46,225 bases of DNA. Origin: Bordetella parapertussis (GTDB lineage: Bacteria > Pseudomonadota > Gammaproteobacteria > Burkholderiales > Burkholderiaceae_D). Positions 16,301 to 24,956 of the stretch are shown here, in pieces. The position numbers and the translations under genes were made by a program. The notes beneath the pieces were generated by a model that worked only from the letters and a program-made list of their open reading frames with translations, was not told the origin of the DNA and ran no database searches. Location of the stretch: assembly GCA_945866125.1 (NCBI GenBank), contig CAMBFZ010000027.1:1-46225 (forward strand), written 5' to 3'. Positions within the stretch are counted from its first letter, which is position 1, and the number at the start of each line of letters is the position of its first letter.

Positions 16301-19300
16301 GCGCAGGTTGCAGCACTGACCACGGATCAGATCGTTGCACTGAAGACCGCTAGCGTACGCGCAATGGAAACGGCAGATTTTGCTGCATTCACCACCGATC
16401 AAATCAGTAGCTTGACCACGGCGCACATGGCCGCACTGAGCACTGCGCAGGCGCGTGCCTTGACAACAGCACAAATCAGCACCTTGACCACCGAGCAGCT
16501 CGCAGCGCTCACCACGGCCAGCGTACAGGCCTTGCTTACCGCCGATATTGCGGCGCTCAGTGCCGAGCAAATTGTTGAATTCACCACTGCTCAAATCGGT
16601 GCATTGAGCACGGCGCAAATTAAAAGCTTAACCACCGAGCAAGTCATGAGCCTCAGCTCGGCGCAAATCACTGCATTAAAAACCAGTGGCCTGGGTGCAC
16701 TAGAGACCGCTGATATTGCCGCCCTGACCACCGCCCAACTCGCCGGCCTAACGACGGCGCAAATGGCCGCATTAACCACGGCACAAATCGGCAGCTTGAC
16801 GACAACCCAAGTCGCCAGCCTCGGCACCCTGCAGATTTCCACACTTAAAACCGCCGGGGTACGGGCGCTTGAGACTGCCGATATCGCGGCCCTAACAACA
16901 GACCAGATCGCAAGCCTAACCACGGGACAGATTGCCGCCTTCAGCACCGCGCAAATCGCCGCGCTCAGCACCGACAGCGTAAGCGTACTGAAAACCGCGG
17001 ATGTCGCAGCGCTGACCACAGCACAGATGGTTGCCTTAACGACCACGCAAGTGAGTCAGTTCAGCACCGCTCAACTTGCAGCGCTAAAGACAGCGAATCT
17101 GCGCGCGCTGGAAACTGCCGACATCGCCGCATTCAGCACCGCACAAATTGCAGCACTGACGACGGCACATATCGCGGCCATAACGACTGCTCAAGTGACG
17201 GCTTTGAGCACCGACGCCATTACCGCTATCGAGACCGCCGATATCGCCGCACTCAGCACAGCACAAATCGTGGCCCTCAGCACAGCGCAAGTGGAATCGC
17301 TGACGACTGCGCAACTCGCTGCCCTCAAGACAGCGAGTTTGCGTGCGCTGGAGACTGCCGACATTGCCGCGCTCACCACCACACAAATCGCAAGCCTGAC
17401 GACGACCAACATCAGTGTTTTGACGACAGCACAAATTGCTGCCTTATCGACGGCACAATTCGCAGCGCTTGATGCAGATAGTTTGTTGGTGATGAAGACC
17501 GCCGATATTGCCTCGCTCACGACCGCGCAAGTAGCCAGCCTAACCACGGCACAGGTTGCTGCACTAACGACAGCCCAACTCGCTGCACTAAGCACCGCCA
17601 ACGTGCGGGCTTTGGAGACCGAGGACATTGCCGTCTTGACGACACTGCAGATTGCCCGCCTGACCAGCGCGCAGGTTGGCGCCTTGACGACCGCACAAAT
17701 CATTGCATTGGGTAGCGACGGTATCGTCGCGATTGAAACCGCTGACATTGCCGCCTTAAGCACCGCACAAGTACAAAACCTGACTACTGACCAGATCGCA
17801 ACGCTGACAACAGCCCAGCTTGTTGCCCTCACCACGGCCAGCATAGCCGCCATCGAAACGGCCGACCTCGCGGCATTCACGACGGCGCACATCGCGGGCC
17901 TGACAACCGTACAAATACCTGCACTGACTACGGCACAAATCGCGTCCCTTGGCACCGAGAGTGTGGCCGCAATCCAGACCGCAGACATCGCCGCTCTCAC
18001 GACTGCTCAAGTAGCAGGCATGACGACAGCACAAGTCATTGCGCTGACCACGGCACAAATTGCCGCCATCAAGATTGCCGGTATTCGCGCTATTGAAACC
18101 GCGGATTTTGCTGCCCTGACTAGCGAGCAAATAGCCAGCCTGACGACTGCGCAGATAGCCGTCATCATCACCGAGCAAGTCGTGGCCTTGACTACCGAGC
18201 AAATTGCTTCACTGACGACAGCGCAATTAGTCGCCCTAAAAACCGCCAATATTGCGGTCCTTGAAACGACGGATCTGGCTGTTCTGACGACTGAACAAAT
18301 TGCAGCACTGACCACCGCACAAGTCGCCGCATTGACCACTGCCCAGCTGGTGGCTATGGGCACGGATCAGATTGTGGCCATTGAGACCGCAGACATCAAA
18401 GTATTCACCACCGCACAAATAGCGGGCTTGACAACCGACCAGGTCAGCATACTCACCACCGCGCAGCTAACGGCACTTAAAACTGCCAGCGTACAAGCGA
18501 TTCAGACGGCGGATATAGCTGCGTTGACGACGGATCAGATTACAAGCTTGACGACGGCACAGATGGCAGCATTGACCACGGCACAAGTGGTGGCCTTGAG
18601 TACAGACCAGATCACCTCACTGACCACCGCGCAGCTTGCGGCACTCAGTACGGCGAGTGCCGGTGCCATCGGCACAGCGAGCATCCTTAGCTTAACGACC
18701 GCTACCATTGCAGGATTCACAACGGCACAAATCGCCGCATTGTCGACCGCGCAGATCGGTGCGCTCAGCACTGACAATATCGCCGCCATTGAGACGATTG
18801 ATATTGCAGCTCTGACCACTGCGCAAGTCGTCAGCTTAACGACCGAGCAAGTGGTGGCCTTAAGTACGGCCCAGATTGCCGCGCTAAAAACAGCCAACCT
18901 ACGCGCGATGGAAACGGCTGACATTGCCGCCCTGACGACAGACCAGATTGCCGCCTTGACCACCGCGCAAGCAGCCGCACTGACAACAGCGCAGCTGCTG
19001 CCACTCAGCACCGACAGTGTCGTGGCCATTGAGACTACCGATATCGCTGCCTTGACCACGGCGCAAGTGGTGGGTCTGACGACCTTACAAGTTGCCGCAC
19101 TAACTACTGCGCAGATAGCAGCGCTCAAGACAGCGAATATTAAGGTCATCGAGACCGCTGATATTGCAGCACTTACGACAGAGCAGATTGCCAGCCTGAC
19201 CACCGCGCAAGTGGCCAGCCTGACCACGGCACAAATCGTTGCACTAGGCAGCGACAACATCGTTGGCATCGAGACCGCCGACATCGCTGCACTCACCACC

Positions 19301-22300
19301 GCGCAAGTTGTTAGCCTCACGACTGCACAGGTGGCTGCTTTAACGACAGACCAGATCACCGCCCTCAAGACCGCAAGTATCCGCGCCATTGAGACCGCCG
19401 ATATTAAGGCACTGACCACGGATCAAGTACTGAGCCTCAGCACAGCCCAAATGGCGGCACTAGCAACGACACAAGTCACAAACCTATCCACAGAACAGCT
19501 AGCAGCGCTCGGCACCGCGCAACTTGCTGCCATCACAACGGCCAGCGTCAGTGCCATCACCACCGCCGGCATTGCCAGCTTAACGACGGCAATGATCGAA
19601 GCATTAACGACAGCGCAGGTTGCGGGCTTGAGCACGGCGCAAATCGTTGCACTAGGAACGGACAACCTTACTGCATTAGAAACAGCAGACATCGCCGCAC
19701 TCACCACCGCGCAAGTCGTCAGCATGACCACGGCACAGGTTGCCGCGCTCAGCACAGCGCAGATTACTGCATTAAAAACAGCGAACATCAAAGCCATCGA
19801 GACGGCGGATATTGCCGCCCTCACGACGGATCAGATTGTCAGCTTTACTGCGACACAAATAGCGGTCTTGACGACTGCGCAGATGGTGGCTTTGGGCAGT
19901 GACGGCGTGGTGGCGATTAACACCACCGACATGGCTGCTTTGACCACCGCGCAAGTAGTCAGCCTGACGACGGAACAAGTAGCAGCATTAACCACCGAGC
20001 AGCTCGTTGCGCTCAAGACCGCCAACGTGCGGGCCATTGAGACCGCTGATATTAAAGCGCTCAGCACCGAGCAGATTGAAAGTTTGACGACGGCGCAAGT
20101 ACAGGTATTCACAACCGCGCAAATGGCGGTCCTGTCGACTGCACAAATCGGCGCCATCACGACGTCCCAGTTAAGTGCGTTAACGACAGCAAACACCGCG
20201 GCACTTTCCACAGCAGGTATTGCTACACTGACCACCGCGATGATTGCGGCACTGACGACCGCGCAGACTGCGGCGCTCACAACGGCCCAGCTAGTGGGAT
20301 TAGACACTGACAGTATCGTTGCTATCGAAACTGCCGACATTGCCGCGCTGACCACTGCACAGGTCGTGGGCATGACGACAGCGCAAATAACGGCGCTGAC
20401 TACCGCGCAGATTACGGCGATGAAAACGGCCAATGTGCGGGCCCTGGAAACTGCAGATATTGCGGCGCTCACGACCGACCAGCTTGCCAGTCTCACCACT
20501 GCGCAAACAGCAGCGCTCACCACGGCGCAAATAATAGCGCTTGGCACCGATGGAATCGTTGCGCTAGAGACCACGGACATTGCCGCCCTGACCACCGCGC
20601 AAGTCGTCAGCCTGACCACGGCGCAGATAGCGGCCTTGACGACAGCGCAAGTGGCGGGATTAAAAACAGCGAACATCAGCGCGATTGAGACAGCCGATAT
20701 TGCTGCCTTGACTACTGACCAGATTGTGGCCTTAACGACTGCACAAATAACCGCCCTGAGCACCGCCCAAGTGGTGGCACTTGGCACCACCGGGACGAGC
20801 GCCTTTGAAACCGCAGACATGGCGTCGCTCACTACCGCGCAAATCGCGGCATTCACAACAGCACAAGTGGTGGAATTAAGTACGGCTCAGCTTGCCGCAC
20901 TCACCACCACCGGCGTACGTGCAATCGACACCGCCGATTTGAGTGCCCTGTCGACCACTCAGCTATCGAGCTTGTCCACGGCACAAACCAGTGCAATGAC
21001 GACAGCGCAACTCAGCGCATTGACCAGCAGCCAAATTAGCGGCCTAAGCACGGCCCAGGTGGCAGCACTGAGCACAGCAAATGTAGCAGCGATCAGTACC
21101 TTGAGCGTGGCTGCACTGACCACAGCACAAGTAATGGCGCTGACCACCGCGCAAGTGGCGGGACTGACCACGGCCCAAGTCGCGGCATTAAGCACCACAA
21201 ATGTGGCCGCAATGCAGACGACAGACACGGCTGCACTGACCACTGCGCAAGTGGTGGCACTCACCACCGCGCAAGTGGCCAGTCTGACGACGGACCAGAT
21301 CGCGGCATTTGCCACCAGTAGCATTGCTGCGCTGCAGACAGTTGATGTGAGCAGTTTGACGACCGCGCAGATCGTCAGTCTGACAACGGCGCAGGTAGCG
21401 GCATTCACGACTGCGCAAATTGCTGCACTCACGACGGCTAGTATCTATGCGCTGCAAACGGCAGATTCGGCTGCATTGACCACCGCGCAAGTGGTGGCAC
21501 TCACTACCGCGCAAGTGGCCAGTTTGACGACGGCGCAGATTGTTGCGTTCTCAAGTGCACAGATTGCGGTGCTGGAAACCGCCGATGTGGTGGCCTTGAC
21601 GACAGCAAGTATCGCTGCCATTCAAACTGCGGATTTAACTGGCCTGACAACAACACAAATCGCGGCAATGACGACTGCGCAAACGGCGGCCTTTACCACT
21701 GCACAATGCGCGGCCTTGACGACTACGCAGATTGCTGCCGGCACGTCGATTACGCCGCTAGTGCTGGATCTTGATGGCGATGGGATTCAAACACTGTCCG
21801 CACAAAACGGTGTCATCTTCGACGTCAACAACGACGGTGTGGTGGAACAAACGGGCTGGGTATCGCGCGCCGATGGTCTGCTGGTGCGGGATATCAACCG
21901 TGACGGCATCATCAACGACGGTGGCGAGTTGTTCGGCGAAGGAACGTTACTGGCCAATGGCAGCAAAGCGGCCGATGGTTATGTCGCGCTCAGTGCCATC
22001 GATAGCAATCTCGATGGGGTCATAGATGCGCAAGACGCCGCGTTTAGCCAACTGCTGGTGTGGACCGACAAAGATAGTGATGGCATTTCGGATGCGGGTG
22101 AGCTGGCGTCGATGTCGGATGCTGGCATCGCGTCACTGTCGCTGACTGCAACGCCCTCCACTGAAATGAACCAAGGCAACTTGCTTGGTCTAATGGGTAG
22201 CTTTACGACGACCGACGGCGTGACCCACACCATGGGTGACGTCTGGTTTAGTGTGGACCAATCAGGCAAGCGGGTGTTTGATCTGGCGGCCATTGCCGAG

Positions 22301-22594
22301 TCCGCGGGGCATCTGACGAAGGTTAATTTGGCCACTGTTGGCGGTGCTGGCGATACCTTGCAAATCAAGTTGGCTGATGTGCTGTCCTTTGGTGAAGCGG
22401 ACATTATCAGCGGCACGTCGCAAGTGACGATTGATGGCGGCGCGGGTGATACGGTGGTGCTGGCCAACGCTGGGGCTGGTGCTGGCTGGAGCCTGGCGGG
22501 CAGCACAAATGATGGCGGTGAATCGTATCTGGTGTATGTGAATGAGAATGCGCAGTTATTGGTGAACGATAAGATTCAGATGGTTATTGGGTAG
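13325..22594 (+). CDS. Giant octad-repeat surface protein, type I secretion substrate (copy 1)
   Basis: 3089 residues. No N-terminal signal peptide is seen. After about 16 residues the protein becomes an unbroken array of eight-residue repeats, consensus A-L-T-T-A-Q-I-A, to about residue 2806. Position 4 is nearly always Thr, position 2 Leu/Ile/Met/Phe, position 7 Ile/Val, and position 6 Gln, Asp or Ser. Proline, aromatic residues and Cys are almost absent (one TTAQC). From Pro2811 a distinct domain of 279 residues carries five EF-hand-like loops (DLDGDG, DVNNDG, DINRDG, DSNLDG, DKDSDG) and ends in a DGGAGDTVVL...NDKIQMVIG segment like the C-termini of LapA-type and other large type I-secreted adhesins. 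This predicts calcium-dependent folding outside the cell and a C-terminal export signal. The start has an AGGA Shine-Dalgarno. The matching secretion system is at 37.6-42.6 kb. Function (adhesin, matrix or surface layer) is inferred. Confidence 0.9.
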   Translation: MSLLGVSASSISTIPTSTITALTTAEIGELTTAQIAALTTSQIPYFSTEQTEALTTAQLAAFTTAGLGAFDTADIAVLSTDQIAALKTAQVAALTTAQILALGEAGVIGLETTDIAVLSTAQVSSLSSAQVAALTTVQILALKTASVRALDTADIAALTTEQVASLTTAQFSALSTAQIAAMVTDNFAAITTADIAAITTAQVVALTTGQIAALTTEQINALKTASVRAIETTDIAALTTDQIASLTTAQVAALSTAQIAALSTASIEALETADVAAMTTAQIASLKTAQVTTFTTAQIAALKVASVSALLTADIAALTTDQAASLTTAQVAALTTAQVIALTTSQVANLTTSQIAAFKTASIRTLQTADIASLTTDQIASLTTAQVLALSTAQFAAIGTDNITALETADMAALSTAQIVALTTAQAAALTTAQIAAWKATSVQTLQTADIAALTTEQIASLTTAQMAVLSTAQVVALSTTQFGAFTTAQLTALTTASAGAIGTASIASLTTTTISGLSTKQVASLSTAQMAGLGTDNIAALSTTSIAALSTSQVVALTTAQVAALTTSQISTLKTASVRALQTADIAGLSTEQIESFTTAQVVALSTAQIAAISTANIAAFDTADVAALSTTQIVGLNTAQIAALTTSQIAALKTASIRAFESADIAALSTEQIQSLTTAQIVALSTTQVAALNTTNIVALETDDIAALTTAQVVSLKTAQIAALTTDQIVALKTASVRAIETVDIAALSSAQITGFTSAQMAVFTTAQIIGLKTSQVAALTTTQLAALTTASARALTTAGMAALTTDQISGLTTAHMAVLTTAQVAGLTTAQIGALTSTQFAALSTASAGAVGTASIASLTTAMIASLNTSQLTALSTMQMAGLSTDSIAALDTANVAALTTAQIVAMTTAQIAALSTGQLAALKTASIAALQTADIAAFTTDQIESLTTAQLIALSTTQVAALGTQSIAALETVDIAALTTAQIVSLKTAQVAALTTDQIVALKTASVRAMETADFAAFTTDQISSLTTAHMAALSTAQARALTTAQISTLTTEQLAALTTASVQALLTADIAALSAEQIVEFTTAQIGALSTAQIKSLTTEQVMSLSSAQITALKTSGLGALETADIAALTTAQLAGLTTAQMAALTTAQIGSLTTTQVASLGTLQISTLKTAGVRALETADIAALTTDQIASLTTGQIAAFSTAQIAALSTDSVSVLKTADVAALTTAQMVALTTTQVSQFSTAQLAALKTANLRALETADIAAFSTAQIAALTTAHIAAITTAQVTALSTDAITAIETADIAALSTAQIVALSTAQVESLTTAQLAALKTASLRALETADIAALTTTQIASLTTTNISVLTTAQIAALSTAQFAALDADSLLVMKTADIASLTTAQVASLTTAQVAALTTAQLAALSTANVRALETEDIAVLTTLQIARLTSAQVGALTTAQIIALGSDGIVAIETADIAALSTAQVQNLTTDQIATLTTAQLVALTTASIAAIETADLAAFTTAHIAGLTTVQIPALTTAQIASLGTESVAAIQTADIAALTTAQVAGMTTAQVIALTTAQIAAIKIAGIRAIETADFAALTSEQIASLTTAQIAVIITEQVVALTTEQIASLTTAQLVALKTANIAVLETTDLAVLTTEQIAALTTAQVAALTTAQLVAMGTDQIVAIETADIKVFTTAQIAGLTTDQVSILTTAQLTALKTASVQAIQTADIAALTTDQITSLTTAQMAALTTAQVVALSTDQITSLTTAQLAALSTASAGAIGTASILSLTTATIAGFTTAQIAALSTAQIGALSTDNIAAIETIDIAALTTAQVVSLTTEQVVALSTAQIAALKTANLRAMETADIAALTTDQIAALTTAQAAALTTAQLLPLSTDSVVAIETTDIAALTTAQVVGLTTLQVAALTTAQIAALKTANIKVIETADIAALTTEQIASLTTAQVASLTTAQIVALGSDNIVGIETADIAALTTAQVVSLTTAQVAALTTDQITALKTASIRAIETADIKALTTDQVLSLSTAQMAALATTQVTNLSTEQLAALGTAQLAAITTASVSAITTAGIASLTTAMIEALTTAQVAGLSTAQIVALGTDNLTALETADIAALTTAQVVSMTTAQVAALSTAQITALKTANIKAIETADIAALTTDQIVSFTATQIAVLTTAQMVALGSDGVVAINTTDMAALTTAQVVSLTTEQVAALTTEQLVALKTANVRAIETADIKALSTEQIESLTTAQVQVFTTAQMAVLSTAQIGAITTSQLSALTTANTAALSTAGIATLTTAMIAALTTAQTAALTTAQLVGLDTDSIVAIETADIAALTTAQVVGMTTAQITALTTAQITAMKTANVRALETADIAALTTDQLASLTTAQTAALTTAQIIALGTDGIVALETTDIAALTTAQVVSLTTAQIAALTTAQVAGLKTANISAIETADIAALTTDQIVALTTAQITALSTAQVVALGTTGTSAFETADMASLTTAQIAAFTTAQVVELSTAQLAALTTTGVRAIDTADLSALSTTQLSSLSTAQTSAMTTAQLSALTSSQISGLSTAQVAALSTANVAAISTLSVAALTTAQVMALTTAQVAGLTTAQVAALSTTNVAAMQTTDTAALTTAQVVALTTAQVASLTTDQIAAFATSSIAALQTVDVSSLTTAQIVSLTTAQVAAFTTAQIAALTTASIYALQTADSAALTTAQVVALTTAQVASLTTAQIVAFSSAQIAVLETADVVALTTASIAAIQTADLTGLTTTQIAAMTTAQTAAFTTAQCAALTTTQIAAGTSITPLVLDLDGDGIQTLSAQNGVIFDVNNDGVVEQTGWVSRADGLLVRDINRDGIINDGGELFGEGTLLANGSKAADGYVALSAIDSNLDGVIDAQDAAFSQLLVWTDKDSDGISDAGELASMSDAGIASLSLTATPSTEMNQGNLLGLMGSFTTTDGVTHTMGDVWFSVDQSGKRVFDLAAIAESAGHLTKVNLATVGGAGDTLQIKLADVLSFGEADIISGTSQVTIDGGAGDTVVLANAGAGAGWSLAGSTNDGGESYLVYVNENAQLLVNDKIQMVIG
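13373..21739 (+). repeat. 24-bp tandem array coding for about 350 octads, with 120- and 240-bp higher order
   Basis: The basic unit is 24 bp (8 codons). Five units form a 120-bp block marked by one E-T-A-D-I octad, and two block types alternate to give 240 bp (K-T-A-S-V-R type and G-T-D-N-I type). Anchors confirm the register: the K-T-A-S-V Lys codon is at 13751, 13991, 15047, 15527 and 18479, all separated by multiples of 24. A variant block (T-A-S-A-G-A...G-T-A-S-I) recurs at 14810, 15866, 18650, 19538 and 20186, also multiples of 24 apart. Synonymous codons vary widely between copies, so the array is not a recent expansion. Confidence 0.92.
21755..22594 (+). repeat. C-terminal export/calcium domain, copy 1 of an inverted duplicated segment
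   Basis: The 840-bp segment coding for the last 279 residues of copy 1 matches 42569-43402 on the opposite strand. I count about 28 substitutions and one two-residue gap between the proteins. The DNA also matches but with many synonymous changes. Confidence 0.9.
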
Positions 22595-22883
22595 ATTTGG
22601 GATGGTGGACGGTACGTCGCACTCAGCAGCGTACTTTAAATACAATAAAATCAATCGATTAACAAAGATCACCCTGAGCAACATACTATAATCACGGCCA
22701 TGTTTTAATACGCTTTTTTGACCAAGCGTGCCCAATGAAAGCATTGATTGGAATAACTTTACGACCGCAGCGTAGATGACAAAGCGATTTTGTTATTTGA
22801 CGATTTGAATAATATTTTTAATCTTATTTTTAAGCTGATTTCATTTTTAATCTAATCAGTCTTAACAAAAATTTCATTGCACC

Positions 22884-24008
22884 ATGACACAGAAAAGAAA
22901 AATTGCCCTGATTACCGGCATCACCGGGCAGGACGGCGCTTATCTAGCCGAGTTTTTACTCAAAAAAGGTTACGAGGTGCACGGCATCAAGCGTCGCAGC
23001 TCATTGTTTAATACTGATCGTATTGATCATCTCTACAAAGATCCGCACGTCGATGGTCGTCGCTTCATCCTGCATTATGGTGACCTAACAGACAGCACGA
23101 ACCTTATCCGTATCGTCCAGAGCATACAGCCAGACGAAATCTATAATCTGGCCGCCCAAAGTCATGTAGCAGTGAGTTTTGAGGAACCTGAATATACGGC
23201 GAACGCCGACGGTATCGGTGCGCTGCGTTTGCTTGAAGCCATTCGTATTTGCGGATTAGAAAAAAAGACAAAGTTTTATCAAGCCTCAACCAGCGAGCTC
23301 TACGGCTTGGTTCAAGAGACCCCACAAAAAGAAACCACGCCTTTTTATCCGCGCAGTCCCTACGCTGTAGCCAAACTCTACGCCTACTGGATCACGGTCA
23401 ATTATCGCGAAGCCTACGGCATGTATGCCTGCAACGGCATCTTGTTTAATCACGAGAGCCCTGTACGCGGCGAAACCTTCGTCACCCGCAAAATCACCCG
23501 TGCCTTAGCGCGTATTGCGTTGGGCTTGCAAGATTGTCTCTATCTGGGCAACTTATCTGCGTTGCGCGATTGGGGACACGCGAAAGACTATGTAGAGATG
23601 CAATGGCTAATGCTGCAGCAAGAACAGGCGGAAGATTTTGTCATCGCCACCGGCGTGCAATATAGCGTGCGCCAGTTTGTTGAATTCGCTGCCGCAGAAT
23701 TGGGCATGACACTGAAATTTGACGGCGAGGGCGAGCAGGAAATTGCCTGTGTTACAGCTATTCATAACCCTGAATTGAAATGCAAAGTCGGCGACGTAAT
23801 CGTCAAAGTAGACCCGCGCTATTTCCGACCCACTGAAGTGGAAACGCTTTTAGGTGACCCGAGCAAAGCAAAACAAAAACTAGGCTGGACGCCCACCACT
23901 ACCCTGCAAGAACTGGTAAGTGAAATGGTGCGCTCAGATTATGAATCTGCGAAACGCGATAGCCTAGTAAAAGAACATGGCTTCCAGGCTTTTGACTACA
24001 ACGAATAA
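22884..24008 (+). CDS. gmd: GDP-mannose 4,6-dehydratase
   Basis: 374 residues, the usual length. It is an extended short-chain dehydrogenase with the NADP-binding GITGQDG motif (12-18), RRSS (37-40), catalytic STSE (135-138) and Tyr160-x-x-x-Lys164. The signature FNHESPVRGETFVTRKITR is present with one change (Val for the usual Arg after SP). It converts GDP-mannose to GDP-4-keto-6-deoxymannose in the cytoplasm, the first step to GDP-fucose. It opens a plus-strand operon and is 12 bp from fcl. The 289 bp upstream hold no gene; a TATAAT box at 22687-22692 lacks a good -35. The Shine-Dalgarno is weak. Confidence 0.95.
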   Translation: MTQKRKIALITGITGQDGAYLAEFLLKKGYEVHGIKRRSSLFNTDRIDHLYKDPHVDGRRFILHYGDLTDSTNLIRIVQSIQPDEIYNLAAQSHVAVSFEEPEYTANADGIGALRLLEAIRICGLEKKTKFYQASTSELYGLVQETPQKETTPFYPRSPYAVAKLYAYWITVNYREAYGMYACNGILFNHESPVRGETFVTRKITRALARIALGLQDCLYLGNLSALRDWGHAKDYVEMQWLMLQQEQAEDFVIATGVQYSVRQFVEFAAAELGMTLKFDGEGEQEIACVTAIHNPELKCKVGDVIVKVDPRYFRPTEVETLLGDPSKAKQKLGWTPTTTLQELVSEMVRSDYESAKRDSLVKEHGFQAFDYNE

Positions 24009-24020
24009 GGCCACAGCGGC

Positions 24021-24956
24021 ATGAACAAAACCGCAAAAATATTCGTTGCAGGCCATCGGGGCATGGTGGGCAGTGCGCTTATGCGTGCGCTCAAGGCCAA
24101 GGGATATAACAACGTAATCACCCAAGGTAGAGAAGCGCTCAATTTGCTACATCAATCGGCAGTGGGTGCGTTTATTCGAACTGAGCGTCCGGATTATATT
24201 TTTATTGCTGCTGCCAAAGTCGGCGGTATCCACGCCAATAATAGCCAGCGCGCCGAGTTTCTTTATCAGAATCTAACGATGGAGACGAACCTGATTCACG
24301 CCGCGCACGAAGCAGATGTGCAAAGGCTGATGTTTTTGGGCAGTAGCTGCATCTATCCCCGCGATTGTCCCCAGCCGATCAAGGAAGAGTATTTGCTGAC
24401 GGGGCCATTGGAGGCAACCAACGAAGCCTATGCGATTGCAAAAATAGCTGGCATTAAGCTGTGCGAAGCCTATAACCACCAATACGGCCGCCAATATATT
24501 AGCGTGATGCCGACTAATTTGTATGGATTGAACGATAACTACGATCTCAATACCAGCCACGTATTACCTGCGCTGATCCGTAAGGCACATGAAGCCAAAC
24601 ACCGCGGCGAATCGACATTCACCGTGTGGGGTTCCGGCACGCCGCGCAGGGAATTTCTTTTCGCAGACGATTTGGCTGACGCTTGTGTCTTTTTGATGGA
24701 AAACGATTATGGAGGTCCGATTTTGAATATCGGCACTGGCGAAGATGTGACGATACGCGAATTGGCAGAAATCGTAATGCGGGTAGTTGGATTTAACGGG
24801 CAGATTGTGTTTGACGCTGGAAAGCCAGATGGCACGCGGCAAAAGCTGCTGGAAATCTCAAAAATTCAGGCCGCTGGCTGGAAAGCCAGGACTTCACTGG
24901 AGAGCGGAATCGGCTTGAGCTATCAAGATTTTATTCAGAACGGCACCGTGTCATGA
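24021..24956 (+). CDS. fcl: GDP-L-fucose synthase
   Basis: 311 residues. GHRGMVGS (11-18) binds NADP; SSCIYP with Cys110, Tyr137-x-x-x-Lys141 and a later catalytic His are as in E. coli Fcl (WcaG). It epimerises and reduces the Gmd product to GDP-L-fucose. It overlaps ugd by 4 bp (ATGA), so translation is coupled. Together with gmd it makes GDP-fucose available for the fucosyltransferase-like protein encoded 3.6 kb downstream. Confidence 0.95.
   Translation: MNKTAKIFVAGHRGMVGSALMRALKAKGYNNVITQGREALNLLHQSAVGAFIRTERPDYIFIAAAKVGGIHANNSQRAEFLYQNLTMETNLIHAAHEADVQRLMFLGSSCIYPRDCPQPIKEEYLLTGPLEATNEAYAIAKIAGIKLCEAYNHQYGRQYISVMPTNLYGLNDNYDLNTSHVLPALIRKAHEAKHRGESTFTVWGSGTPRREFLFADDLADACVFLMENDYGGPILNIGTGEDVTIRELAEIVMRVVGFNGQIVFDAGKPDGTRQKLLEISKIQAAGWKARTSLESGIGLSYQDFIQNGTVS

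Noticed and set aside
13456..21514. Many long open frames antisense to the octad array (up to 341 codons, Ala/Val/Ser-rich)
   Set aside because: They arise because the 24-bp repeat has no stop codons in the antisense frame. They have repetitive composition, no conserved domain and no consistent ribosome sites.
13373..21739. CRISPR array
   Set aside because: The repeats are contiguous, coding and without spacers; no cas gene is present.
13325..22594. Resemblance of L-T-x-x-Q-I/V to the start of TAL-effector repeats
   Set aside because: TALE repeats are 33-35 residues with a variable di-residue; here the unit is eight residues and no such residues exist. The similarity is only a common helix-start pattern.
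21755..22594. RTX nonapeptide (GGxGxDxxx) repeats
   Set aside because: Only a single GGAGD-like motif is present. The calcium loops are of the DxDxDG type, so the protein is not a classic RTX toxin.
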